A stretch of 49,975 nt of DNA from Verrucomicrobiaceae bacterium. GTDB taxonomy: Bacteria > Verrucomicrobiota > Verrucomicrobiia > Verrucomicrobiales > Verrucomicrobiaceae. Made by a program: the position numbers and the translations under genes. Shown one piece after another: positions 14,831 to 23,921 of the stretch. The notes beneath the pieces were generated by a model. It was given only the letters and a program-made list of their open reading frames with translations. It did not search any database and was not told the DNA's origin. The stretch covers positions 1-49,975 of the forward strand of contig CANIBP010000050.1 of the NCBI GenBank assembly GCA_947466075.1, given 5' to 3'. Positions within the stretch are counted from its first letter, which is position 1. Each line of letters opens with the position of its first letter.

Positions 14831-17422
14831 ATGCGCCTTGCCCCGATTCTCATTCTTCTGGTCTTCGCCCAAGGGCTCCATGCGGTGCCGGATTTCGAGC
14901 GCGAGGTGCGCCCGTTTTTGAAACAGCACTGCTACACCTGCCACGATGCGAAGAAGGCGAAGGCGGGCTTTCGCGTTGATGAGTTGGGCACGGATTTCCT
15001 CAGCGGCAAGACGGCGGACGACTGGCACGAGGTCATCAATCAAATCAACAGCGGCGAGATGCCGCCGAAGAAAGAGCCGAGGCCGGATGCGAAGGCGGCC
15101 TTTGCCGTCGTGGAGTGGGTGGGCGCGAATCTGAAGAACGCGGAGCGCGAGGCACGCATGGCGGGCGGGCGCATTCTGATGCGGCGGCTGAACCGGCAGG
15201 AGTATGCGAACACGGTGGGCGACCTGTTCCGGCTCGACCCGAATTTTGTCGAGAAGCTGAAACGTGAGCTGCCTGCCGACGGGAAAGCGGAGGGCTTCGA
15301 CCGCATCGGCAGCGCGCTGTTTTTCGACCAGACGCAGATGCTCGGTTATCTCGACTGGGCCGGGCAGATTGCCAGCGAGGCGGTGCAGAGCGCACCGCCG
15401 AAGGCGGAGACCTATGTCTATGAGGCCGAGAAGCACCTGAACAGAAACGAAGGCCCTACCACGGAAGTGGCGCAGGCAAATGCGCATCAGATTCCCCTCG
15501 GCCCCACGTTCTACGACAAGAAAGCCACTGGCATCGAGATGTGGGGCGGCCACGGCGGCAAACCCGATGAAGATAAGACGTGGGCGATGGTGCCGCATGG
15601 ACCGCGCCCCGACCTGACAAAGCTGGTCACGCAGGACGGCTACTATCGCGTGCGCGTTCATGCCGGGGCCTCGCCCGGTGCGCGGGGCACTCCGGTGGTG
15701 ATGCGCCTCACCTACGCCACCGGCACGCCGCTGGAGAGCATCCATGACATCACCATCGAGGGGACTTTGGAGAAACCAGGTGTGGCGGAAACGTTGCTGT
15801 TCCTGCGGGCCGGGCAGCCGGACCAGCAGAAGCCCTTGGTGCCGACTTGGAACGGCATCAACAATCTGCGCGTCAACAATCCAGAGTGGGGCAACGTCCA
15901 TCTGCGATGGCTGGTGGTGCAGGGCAAAATCTCAAAGGCTGTGGCCGCGCGTGACGATGCCGAAGCCACGCGACTCAGGGCCGAGCGCGAGCAGGTGCTC
16001 AAGGACTTGGATGCCTTCACCGGGCCGAAGTGGATTCCGCATCCGACGCACAACGCGGCCACCGCACCGCGCCTCTTTCTCGACAAAATCGAGGTGGAAG
16101 GTCCGCTGCCGAAAGAATGGCCGCCAGCGAGCCACAAGGCGCTCGGCCTCGATGACAAGACGCCGCAGGATGAAAACGGACTGCGCTCGGTGTTCGCATC
16201 GCTGCTGCCGAGAGCGTATCGTCGGCCCGTCGAAAAAGCGGAAGTGGATAAGCTCGTGCGCAGCGCCGCTGGTGCGATGCAGCGCGACAAGATGCCCTTT
16301 CCCGATGCGCTCCGACTTGGCCTGCAAACGATGCTTTGCTCACCGGGCTTTGTTTTCATCCAGGAGCCACAACCGCGTGCCGCTGCCGCCACCAAGGGCA
16401 CGCGTCCACTGAACGACCACGAACTCGCGAGCCGCCTCTCCTATTTCCTCTGGAGCAGCCTGCCGGATGACACTCTACTCGCGCTCGCAGCCAAAGGCAC
16501 ACTGAAGCAGCCCGCGACGCTCCGCGCCGAGGTCTCGCGCATGTTGGCGGATGCGAGGAGCGGGCGTTTCGTCGAGAACTTCGCCGGTCAGTGGCTCGAT
16601 GTGGAGCAGTTCGGCAGCGTCGAGCCAGCGAAGGAATACAAGAGCTATGACAACGCGCTCAAGACCGCGAGCCGCGAGGAACCGTTGGCATTTTTCCAGC
16701 AAGTGCTCGCGGAGAATCTGCCGGTCGCGAGCTTCCTCGACTCCCACTTCCTCGTCATCAACGAACGCCTCGCACGGCACTACGGCATCGAGGGCGTGAG
16801 CGGCGAAGCATTTCAAAAAGTCGCACTTAAGCCGGAGCATCATCGTGGCGGCGTGCTCGGCATGGCCGGGCTGCTGACCCTGCTGGCCGATGGCACCCGC
16901 ACGTTGCCCGTGCGTCGTGGCGCGTGGGTCTTGGAGAAGCTGCTCAACGACCCGTCACCGCCTCCGCCGCCCAATGCGGGCGACATCCAGCCGAACACCG
17001 CCGGGAAGAACCTCAGCGTGCGCGAGCGACTCCAATTGCACCGCAACGAGCCGAACTGCGCGAGCTGCCACGCCAAGCTCGACCCCTACGGCCTCGCGCT
17101 GGAAAACTACGACGCCATCGGTGCGTGGCGCGAGCGGCAGAACGGCGAAGGCATGGGAGGAGCGAGGGCACCGGTCATCGACGCCAGCGGCGCGCTCAAA
17201 TCCGGGCGCGAGTTCAAAGACCTCCACGGCTACAAAGCCGGATTGATGGCCGAGCAGGACAAGTTCATCCGCGCCTTCACGGAAAAACTGCTCACCTACT
17301 CACTCGGTCGCCCCGTGGGCTACGTGGACAATGCCACCATCGAAACCATCCTGAAATCCGAGCCGCGCCTGCAATCGCTCGTGCAAGCCGTCGTCGCCTC
17401 CGAACCCTTTCAAACCAAGTAA
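14831..17422 (+). CDS. PSD/PSCyt multidomain c-type cytochrome (DUF1592 family), pair B
   Basis: An 863-residue protein, the longest of the four paralogues. The signal peptide is MRLAPILILLVFAQGLHA. Heme motif 1 is C34-x-x-C37-H38 in HCYTCHDAKK. DUF1587 lies at about 110-187 (RRLNRQEYANT). A large beta-sandwich-like insert follows at about 190-375 (EAEKHLNRNEGP, DGYYRVRVHAGA), reminiscent of a carbohydrate-binding fold. Then come DUF1595 (LPRAYRRP), DUF1592 (SRLSYFLWSSLP), DUF1588 with heme motif 2 C743-x-x-C746-H747 and LDPYGLALENYD, and DUF1585. The DUF1552 partner begins 5 bp downstream. The protein is presumably periplasmic or surface-exposed, and electron transfer is inferred from the heme motifs only. 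Confidence 0.9.
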   Translation: MRLAPILILLVFAQGLHAVPDFEREVRPFLKQHCYTCHDAKKAKAGFRVDELGTDFLSGKTADDWHEVINQINSGEMPPKKEPRPDAKAAFAVVEWVGANLKNAEREARMAGGRILMRRLNRQEYANTVGDLFRLDPNFVEKLKRELPADGKAEGFDRIGSALFFDQTQMLGYLDWAGQIASEAVQSAPPKAETYVYEAEKHLNRNEGPTTEVAQANAHQIPLGPTFYDKKATGIEMWGGHGGKPDEDKTWAMVPHGPRPDLTKLVTQDGYYRVRVHAGASPGARGTPVVMRLTYATGTPLESIHDITIEGTLEKPGVAETLLFLRAGQPDQQKPLVPTWNGINNLRVNNPEWGNVHLRWLVVQGKISKAVAARDDAEATRLRAEREQVLKDLDAFTGPKWIPHPTHNAATAPRLFLDKIEVEGPLPKEWPPASHKALGLDDKTPQDENGLRSVFASLLPRAYRRPVEKAEVDKLVRSAAGAMQRDKMPFPDALRLGLQTMLCSPGFVFIQEPQPRAAAATKGTRPLNDHELASRLSYFLWSSLPDDTLLALAAKGTLKQPATLRAEVSRMLADARSGRFVENFAGQWLDVEQFGSVEPAKEYKSYDNALKTASREEPLAFFQQVLAENLPVASFLDSHFLVINERLARHYGIEGVSGEAFQKVALKPEHHRGGVLGMAGLLTLLADGTRTLPVRRGAWVLEKLLNDPSPPPPPNAGDIQPNTAGKNLSVRERLQLHRNEPNCASCHAKLDPYGLALENYDAIGAWRERQNGEGMGGARAPVIDASGALKSGREFKDLHGYKAGLMAEQDKFIRAFTEKLLTYSLGRPVGYVDNATIETILKSEPRLQSLVQAVVASEPFQTK

Positions 17423-17427
17423 CCACC

Positions 17428-18792
17428 ATGAACATCCTCAAACACCGCTCCATCGACCGCCGCACATTCCTGCGCGGCACCGGCGTCTCGCTCGCGCTGC
17501 CCTGGCTCGAATCCATGTCCTCGCTGGCACGCGCGGCATCGACGGCGGGCGGTATCGCGGAGAGCGAGCGTCCGAAACGCGCCCTCTTCACCATGTGGGG
17601 CCTCGGCATGAACGGACGCGATTTCACGCCCGCGAACACGGGCCGCGATTGGAATGTCACGCCCATTTTGAAACCCGTGTCGCATCTGCGCGATGACTTC
17701 ACCCTCATCAGTGGCCTCAAACTCACGCACTCCGGCGGCCACGGCGGTGACCGCACTTTTTTGACCGGCACCGCCACGCACAGTGCCAACGCAAAACTCC
17801 GCATCTCCGCCGACCAGGAACTCGCCGAGGCCGTCGGCAAAGCCACGCGTTTCTCCAGCCTCGTGCTCGGCGTGCATCGCGGCACCGGCTTTGGCAGCGG
17901 CACCATTGACAAAACACTCGCCTGGACCCGCGGCGGCACACCCATCCCGGCGGAGAACCGCCCGCACATCCTTTTCGACAAACTCTTCCGCGCGGAAAGC
18001 CCCGACGAAGTCGCCGCCCGCAAGGTCGGCGCTGGCCGCACCGGCAGCGTGCTCGATGCCGTGCGCGACGAGGCCAAGAGCCTGCAAAACCGCCTCGGCA
18101 AAGACGACCTCGCCAAACTCGAAGAATACTTCACCTCCATCCGCGACGTGGAGCAGAGCATCGCCACCGACCTCGCCTGGCTCGACAAGCCGAAGCCGCA
18201 GGTCGCGCCGCTGGATTTCGGCAAGAACGTCCAGGCCCTCGACCCCGAACTGCAAAACAAGACCAACTTCGACTACCGCCGCTACCAGCGCCTGATGTTC
18301 GACGTCATCACGCTGGCACTCCAGACCGACAGCACGCGCGTCATCAACTACTATGCGCGCCGCGACCTCAACGACGGAACCTATTGCTACGCCTACAAAG
18401 GCTGCCCCTACGGCTACCACGAGATGACCCACCACGGCGAAGACCCCGACAAGCTCAAGTGGCTCACCACCGTGGACACTTGGTATATGGAGGACTGGGC
18501 TTACTTCATCGAAAAGCTCAAGAGCGTGAAGGAAGGCGATGGCAGCCTGCTCGACCACACCATGCTCGTCTGGGGCAGCAGCGGCGGCACCGTGAACGCA
18601 CACAACAACACCGAACTGCCCACCATGCTCGTGGGCGGCCACAAAATCGGCATCAAGCACCAGGGCCATCTCCAGCAGAAAGACACCCGCCTCGGCAACC
18701 TCTGGCAGACGATGTTCGGCGTCATGGGCGTGAAAGTGCCCGACCATTTTCAAGGCGGCGAAGCGGACGGCATCATTAAGGAGATCGTGTGA
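17428..18792 (+). CDS. Tat-exported DUF1552 (HXXSHH) protein, pair B
   Basis: A 454-residue protein. ATG 17428 begins a Tat signal (DRRTFLRG, LALPWLESM). The HXXSHH motif is present as H331-E-M-T-H-H336, with Thr in place of Ser. The C-terminal signature LDHTMLVWGSSGGT and NNTELPTMLVGG is typical. It is longer than pair A because of extra sequence before the motif (NYYARRDLNDGTYCYAYKG, with three nearby cysteine or aromatic clusters). It follows its cytochrome by 5 bp and its stop codon overlaps the sulfatase ATG by one base (TGATG), so all three are probably co-translated. Confidence 0.9.
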   Translation: MNILKHRSIDRRTFLRGTGVSLALPWLESMSSLARAASTAGGIAESERPKRALFTMWGLGMNGRDFTPANTGRDWNVTPILKPVSHLRDDFTLISGLKLTHSGGHGGDRTFLTGTATHSANAKLRISADQELAEAVGKATRFSSLVLGVHRGTGFGSGTIDKTLAWTRGGTPIPAENRPHILFDKLFRAESPDEVAARKVGAGRTGSVLDAVRDEAKSLQNRLGKDDLAKLEEYFTSIRDVEQSIATDLAWLDKPKPQVAPLDFGKNVQALDPELQNKTNFDYRRYQRLMFDVITLALQTDSTRVINYYARRDLNDGTYCYAYKGCPYGYHEMTHHGEDPDKLKWLTTVDTWYMEDWAYFIEKLKSVKEGDGSLLDHTMLVWGSSGGTVNAHNNTELPTMLVGGHKIGIKHQGHLQQKDTRLGNLWQTMFGVMGVKVPDHFQGGEADGIIKEIV

Positions 18793-20213
18793 TGAATATG
18801 AACTTCGACCCCATTGCCGCCAAAGGATGCCCGCACCGATTCAGTGCGCTGCGGCAGTCATCCGCCGCGCTGCTTGCGTTCCTATTTTTTCTTGGGGCCG
18901 CGCAGGCAGCCGAACGTCCGAACATTGTCATCTTCCTGGCCGACGACCTCGGCTACGGCAGCGTGGGGTATCAAGGCGGCAAATCGAAGACGCCCACGCT
19001 GGACACGCTCGCGAAGGAGGCCGTGCGGTTCACGGATTTCTACACTGGCTCGTGCAACTGCTCGCCATCGCGCGCGTCGCTGCTTACCGGACGCAGTGCG
19101 ACCCGGGTGGGCATCTACAACTGGCGTCCGGGTCGCAGTCCGATGGCGCTGCGCGGCAGCGAAGTGACCCTCGCGGAGTTGTTGCGCGGCGCGGGTTACC
19201 GGACCGGGGTGTTCGGCAAATGGCATCTGGGTGAGGTCATGCCTCATGAAAGCGTGCTCACACCCGCAGACCATGGATTTGAGCATTCGTTCGTCACCGA
19301 CCTCAACGCCGCGCCCAGCCATCGCAACCCGGCCAACTTTATCCGCAATGGTGCCGCGGTCGGAGAATGCCAGGGCTACTCATGCCAGCTCGTCGTTGAC
19401 GAAGCGCTGCGGGTGCTGGAGACGCTCAAGCCCGGCGAATCGTTCTTTCATTACATCCCTTTACACGAGCCACACGTGCCTCTCGCCTCACCCGAGGAAT
19501 TGGTGAAAGGCTACCCGGGCGCCACGAAAGAGGAGGCGGTCTATTACGCCAATGTCGAAAACATCGACCGCGCCATCGGGCGTTATCTTGCGGCCCTGAA
19601 GACGCGCGGGCTGTCGGGCAACACGTTGGTCTTGTTTGCCTCCGACAACGGCCCGACGGGGCCCGGCAGCAGCAGCGGCGGACTCCGCGGGCAGAAGGAG
19701 ACACTCTACGATGGCGGCATCAAGGTGCCTGCCTTGCTCGCCTGGCCATCGAGAATTCCGAAACCTTGCACCATCAGCGAGCCGGTGGCCTTGGTGGACG
19801 TGATGCCAACCATATGCGAGGCCGCTGGCGTCGCCGCCCCCGCCGACCGTGTGTTGGACGGCATGAGTTTTCTGCCGCTGCTCACCGGCGGCAAATTCAC
19901 GCGCGCCAAACCACTGTTCTGGTTTTACTTCAATCGCGACCCCGGTGCCGCCCTTCGCTCCGGGGATTGGAACCTCGTCGCCCGCACCACCGGCTTCCAA
20001 CCCGCAGGCCACAACTTCACGCCGGAGATGATGGAACTCGTCCGCAGCCGCACCTTCGACACCTTCGAGTTGTTCAATCTCAAAGCCGACCCCGGCCAGC
20101 GGAATGACCTTGCCACCCAGCATCCAGAAAAACTGGCGGAACTCAAAAAGCAGCTCCTCGACTCCCTCGACTCTGCCCGCGCGGAAGGCCCCGACTGGCG
20201 GGTGGCCAGATAG
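18792..20213 (+). CDS. Exported sulfatase (Cys-type, formylglycine-dependent)
   Basis: A 473-residue S1-family sulfatase. A long N-terminus with a hydrophobic segment (residues about 24-40) ends AAQAAE. The metal-binding pair is D51-D52 in FLADDLGYG. The formylglycine box is C90-S-P-S-R94 in NCSPSRASLLTGR, and GKWHLGE and ASDNG are also present. C90 would need oxidation by a formylglycine-generating enzyme, which is not encoded here. It removes sulfate esters from glycans outside the cytoplasm; the position and sugar specificity are unknown. ATG 18792 overlaps the preceding TGA by one base; a GTG one codon earlier is possible. It ends with TAG, confirming that TAG is a normal stop here. Confidence 0.92.
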   Translation: MNMNFDPIAAKGCPHRFSALRQSSAALLAFLFFLGAAQAAERPNIVIFLADDLGYGSVGYQGGKSKTPTLDTLAKEAVRFTDFYTGSCNCSPSRASLLTGRSATRVGIYNWRPGRSPMALRGSEVTLAELLRGAGYRTGVFGKWHLGEVMPHESVLTPADHGFEHSFVTDLNAAPSHRNPANFIRNGAAVGECQGYSCQLVVDEALRVLETLKPGESFFHYIPLHEPHVPLASPEELVKGYPGATKEEAVYYANVENIDRAIGRYLAALKTRGLSGNTLVLFASDNGPTGPGSSSGGLRGQKETLYDGGIKVPALLAWPSRIPKPCTISEPVALVDVMPTICEAAGVAAPADRVLDGMSFLPLLTGGKFTRAKPLFWFYFNRDPGAALRSGDWNLVARTTGFQPAGHNFTPEMMELVRSRTFDTFELFNLKADPGQRNDLATQHPEKLAELKKQLLDSLDSARAEGPDWRVAR

Positions 20214-20285
20214 TGGCTGTCTAATCGTCCAACTGCCGAACTTTAATCCATCGCACGAATGTTTGATCGCTCCTCATTCTCATCC

Positions 20286-21416
20286 ATGAAACCACTGCCA
20301 CTGCTCCTCGCTTCCGCCATCTTCTCGTTCACTACATTCGGGGCGGAGGAATCTCCCGAGGACGCGAAGATTCGCGCCTCCATCCCGCTTGGCGGTGACT
20401 TCAAACCGAACCCGAAAGTCGGTGCCTTCGTCGTCGTGGGACATGGAGCGCGCATCATCACGTCGAAGGACGACGGCAAGACGTGGAAGCAGGCCTTCTT
20501 CGCCGCGCCGGGCGCTGATCACGGCCCGTGGGCCACGAAATCCGTCGCCTACACCAATGGCGTCTTCGCCGTGCCGGTGGCCTGGGGAGGACCGACGATT
20601 TATCTGGCCTCGGACGATGCTGTGAACTGGCGTCATCTGACCAGCGGCGCAACCAAGCTGCCACAAAGCAATGGCGACCCTCGCTTGATGACTAGCTTCA
20701 CCTGGGGCCTGGCAGGTGGCAAGGGTGCCTTTGTCTCCAGCGGCTACATGACCTTCAGTGCCACAGCCGACCTCGGGAAAACATTCAAGACTTTCGGCAT
20801 CTGGGGCGCGTTCAAGGACGACCCACGCGGCAAGCTCAGCACGCATCACATCGGCGCGGTGTATTGCGGCGACGCGAGCGGACGCTTCCTCGCGCTGGGT
20901 GACAATCGCGGCGACTCTGGCCCCAAGTTCGGCCATCTCCTCGCCAGCGATGATCTCGGCAAGACCTGGAAATGGCTCGCACCGAAAGGGCTCGACGCCA
21001 CCACCGGTCGCGGCGCGTTGACATCCAACGGCAAGCTGCTCGTCATGACCGACCCCATCGCCGCGAACGCGTGGACGAGCGCCGATGCCGGTGAGACGTG
21101 GGACGGCCCGCACGCCACCGGCACGGAGCGTGCCGCGCTTAGTTTCGTGAATGGCGAGTTCTGGCTCTGTGGAAAAAAATCCCGTGCCAGCACCGACGGC
21201 AAGACCTGGCGCGATCTCCCCGCCGCCGTGCCCGATGGCAAAATCATCGCCAGCGACAAAGGCACGCTCATCAGCATCCACCCGAGTCGCACAAATATCC
21301 AGCGCAGCACCGATGGCGGCAAAACATGGCAGGAAGTGTTTCATTACGTTGCTCCCGACATCAAAGGCGGCGCTCAAGGCCTGAGTGCCGGCGCATTCGG
21401 CCTCGTGGCACCGTGA
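20286..21416 (+). CDS. Secreted seven-repeat Asp-box beta-propeller protein
   Basis: A 376-residue protein with a signal peptide (MKPLPLLLASAIFSFTTFGAE) starting at ATG 20286; an earlier in-frame ATG at 20259 is less likely. Seven Asp-box repeats can be read: SKDDGKTWK, ASDDAVNWR, TADLGKTFK, ASDDLGKTWK, SADAGETWD, STDGKTWR and STDGGKTWQ. This predicts a seven-bladed propeller of the exo-sialidase-like/HCF136-like kind. The catalytic Arg triad and Tyr-Glu pair of sialidases are not evident, so binding or scaffolding is more likely than hydrolysis. It lies 30 bp upstream of the pair C cytochrome, in the same position as the propeller at 1708 in module A. Confidence 0.82.
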   Translation: MKPLPLLLASAIFSFTTFGAEESPEDAKIRASIPLGGDFKPNPKVGAFVVVGHGARIITSKDDGKTWKQAFFAAPGADHGPWATKSVAYTNGVFAVPVAWGGPTIYLASDDAVNWRHLTSGATKLPQSNGDPRLMTSFTWGLAGGKGAFVSSGYMTFSATADLGKTFKTFGIWGAFKDDPRGKLSTHHIGAVYCGDASGRFLALGDNRGDSGPKFGHLLASDDLGKTWKWLAPKGLDATTGRGALTSNGKLLVMTDPIAANAWTSADAGETWDGPHATGTERAALSFVNGEFWLCGKKSRASTDGKTWRDLPAAVPDGKIIASDKGTLISIHPSRTNIQRSTDGGKTWQEVFHYVAPDIKGGAQGLSAGAFGLVAP

Positions 21417-21446
21417 TCAGGCAGCACTCATGACGTTTTCCTTCCG

Positions 21447-23906
21447 ATGAAACCCATTGCTCTGACATTCCTCCTCATGGCGTCCTTCGCGGATGCGGCG
21501 GTGCCCGCTCCAGTGAGCGGCTTCATGCAGACCTACTGCATCGACTGCCACGGGCCGAAGAAGCAGAAGGGCGACTTCCGCGTGGATGAGTTGAAGGTTT
21601 CCACCACGTCGGCGGATGCGGAGAACTGGCAACTCGTGCTGGACAATCTGCACCTCGGCGAGATGCCGCCAGAGAAAGCGAAACAACCAAAGCCCGCCGA
21701 AGTGGAGCCGGTGACGGCGTGGATTCAGTCAGAGCTTTCCCGCGCTGCGAGTGTGCTCAAGGGAACCGGCGGCGAGGTGGTGCTGCGGCGGGTGAACCGC
21801 GCCGAATACAAGAACACCATCGCGGACCTGTTCGATGTCCATGGCGATTTCACGGCTGGTTTCCCTGACGACACGCTCGACCACGGCTTCGACAACAACG
21901 GCGCGGCGCTCATGCTCTCGGCCGCGCAAGTGCAGGAATACATGAAGGCGGCGGAGTTTGTCCTCACCCGCGCCATCGTCCCGGCCAAGCGGCCCGAGAC
22001 GGTGAGCAAGACCATGACTCTTCATGAGGGCAATCGCAGAGCCATCGAACTCACCCGCAAGGACCTCGAGAACCGTCTGGCCAACTTCGACAAACTCGGG
22101 CCCGTCGAGCAGAAGCACACCCTGCAGATACAGGCCAAGGCGAAAGACGACCCCGCCTATGGCTATCGTTTCCCCGTGCGTGAAAACGGCATACTGCGCC
22201 CCCCGAAACCCGACGACGGCCCGCAGCTCGACGCCGTGATGACCGTGCAGCAGTATTTCAGCGGTGAGCCCCAATTAGGCCTTCCCGGGCGCGAGGCCGG
22301 CTGGTATCGGGTGAAAGCGGTGGCCTATGCGCTGAAGAACGACGGCAAGCCCGCGCGGCTGAAGTTCACCGTCAACGAGGGTTATTCAGGCAAGCTGCCG
22401 AAAGCGGAAAGCGTCTTCGCCTTCACCGACGAGCAGCCGCGCGAGGTCGAGGCCCGCTACTACCTGGAGCCGGGCGACCGCGTGGTGTTCACCATCATGG
22501 ATGGCGCGCCGCACAGCGAGAACCGGGCGATGATTGACCAGCCCGGCCCGTTCATCGCCATCCGCTCCTTCACCATCGAGGGACCGATTTATGAGACGTG
22601 GCCGCCGCCGGGCCATCGCACGCTGTTTGGCGACATCGACCCCGCCAATCCCACGCCGGAGAAAGTAGCCGCCATCGTCGCGCACCTCGCGCCGAAGCTC
22701 TTTCGCCGCCCCGTCACGCCTGCGACCGTCGCCAAGTATCGGGCGCTGTTCGAGAAGTTCACGCAAACGATGACCCCCGACGAGGCGCTGCGCGGCACGT
22801 TGGCCACGATGATGGTCTCGTCGCGATTCCTTTACCGGGAGGAGCCGCCCGACCGGCTCGATGCTCACGCCATCGCCTCACGCATGTCGTTTTTCCTCTG
22901 GCGCTCCACGCCGGATGACGCGCTGCTCGCCGCCGCCGCCGATGGCAGTCTTCTCGACCCCGCAAAGCGCCGCGCCCAGGCACAGCGCATGATGGCCGAT
23001 GCACGAGCGGAGCGTTTCCTGAAGGACTTCACCGGACAATGGCTGCGCGTGCGCGAGGTCGGTGTCATGCGCGCGGATGCAAATCTCTACCCCGAATACG
23101 ACCTCGAACTGGAGGCCGCCATGCGCGGCGAGACGGAACATTTCATCACCGAGATGTTCGAGCGCGACCTGCCTCTGGCGCAGCTCATTGATTCGGACTG
23201 GACGATGCTCAATGAACGCCTCGCACGTCACTACAGCATCGCGGGCGTGCTCGGGCCGGACTTCCGCCGCGTGAGTCTCGATAAAACAAAAACGGTGCGC
23301 GGCGGACTGCTCACCCAGGCCAGCATCCACGCTGTCACGTCCAACGGCAGCACCACCTCGCCCGTCGCGCGCGGCGTGTGGGTGCTGGAGAAATTTCTCG
23401 GCACACCGGCTCCGCCACCGCCGCCGGATGTGCCGCCCATCGAGCCGGATATTCGCGGAGCCACCACCATCAAGGAGCAGCTCGCCAAACACCGCGACAT
23501 CGCCGCCTGCGCCTCCTGCCACAAAAAAATCGACCCGCTCGGCTTTGCGCTGGAGAGCTTTGATGTCATCGGCGGCTGGCGTGAAAAATACCGCGCCCTC
23601 AGCGAGCCAACGCCCAAAGCACGCGCCAAGCTCATCGACGGCCAGGCCGTCAATCCTGCCGATGAATGGGCGGGCGTGGGCCGATTCAGCAGCTTCCAGG
23701 AGTTCCGTGAACTGGTGAAGAAGCGTGAAGACCTCGTCATCCAAAACCTCACGCACAAGCTCGCCACCTTCGCCCTCGGTCGTCATCCCGGCTTCGCCGA
23801 CCGCGCACCGCTGCAAGCCATCGCCGCCAAATCGCGCAAGGACCAGAGCGGCATGAGCACCCTCGTCCTCGACCTCGTCTCCAGCCCCGTCTTCACCCAA
23901 CCCTGA
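21447..23906 (+). CDS. PSD/PSCyt multidomain c-type cytochrome (DUF1592 family), pair C
   Basis: An 819-residue protein with a short signal peptide (MKPIALTFLLMASFADA). Heme motif 1 is C31-x-x-C34-H35 (YCIDCHGPKK). DUF1587 has RRVNRAEYKNT and the HGFDNNGAALMLS segment. The beta-sandwich-like insert contains GWYRVKAVAYALKNDGKPAR. DUF1595 (LAPKLFRRP), DUF1592 (SRMSFFLWRSTP) and DUF1588 follow, the last with heme motif 2 C688-x-x-C691-H692 and IDPLGFALESFD, and then DUF1585. The architecture matches the other three copies, while the insert differs most, as expected if it sets partner or glycan specificity. The DUF1552 partner starts 15 bp later. Confidence 0.9.
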   Translation: MKPIALTFLLMASFADAAVPAPVSGFMQTYCIDCHGPKKQKGDFRVDELKVSTTSADAENWQLVLDNLHLGEMPPEKAKQPKPAEVEPVTAWIQSELSRAASVLKGTGGEVVLRRVNRAEYKNTIADLFDVHGDFTAGFPDDTLDHGFDNNGAALMLSAAQVQEYMKAAEFVLTRAIVPAKRPETVSKTMTLHEGNRRAIELTRKDLENRLANFDKLGPVEQKHTLQIQAKAKDDPAYGYRFPVRENGILRPPKPDDGPQLDAVMTVQQYFSGEPQLGLPGREAGWYRVKAVAYALKNDGKPARLKFTVNEGYSGKLPKAESVFAFTDEQPREVEARYYLEPGDRVVFTIMDGAPHSENRAMIDQPGPFIAIRSFTIEGPIYETWPPPGHRTLFGDIDPANPTPEKVAAIVAHLAPKLFRRPVTPATVAKYRALFEKFTQTMTPDEALRGTLATMMVSSRFLYREEPPDRLDAHAIASRMSFFLWRSTPDDALLAAAADGSLLDPAKRRAQAQRMMADARAERFLKDFTGQWLRVREVGVMRADANLYPEYDLELEAAMRGETEHFITEMFERDLPLAQLIDSDWTMLNERLARHYSIAGVLGPDFRRVSLDKTKTVRGGLLTQASIHAVTSNGSTTSPVARGVWVLEKFLGTPAPPPPPDVPPIEPDIRGATTIKEQLAKHRDIAACASCHKKIDPLGFALESFDVIGGWREKYRALSEPTPKARAKLIDGQAVNPADEWAGVGRFSSFQEFRELVKKREDLVIQNLTHKLATFALGRHPGFADRAPLQAIAAKSRKDQSGMSTLVLDLVSSPVFTQP

Positions 23907-23921
23907 TTCTTGCACCGCCTT

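Noticed and set aside
20259..20285. Upstream ATG start for the second Asp-box propeller
   Set aside because: It adds nine polar residues ahead of an otherwise ideal signal peptide starting at ATG 20286.
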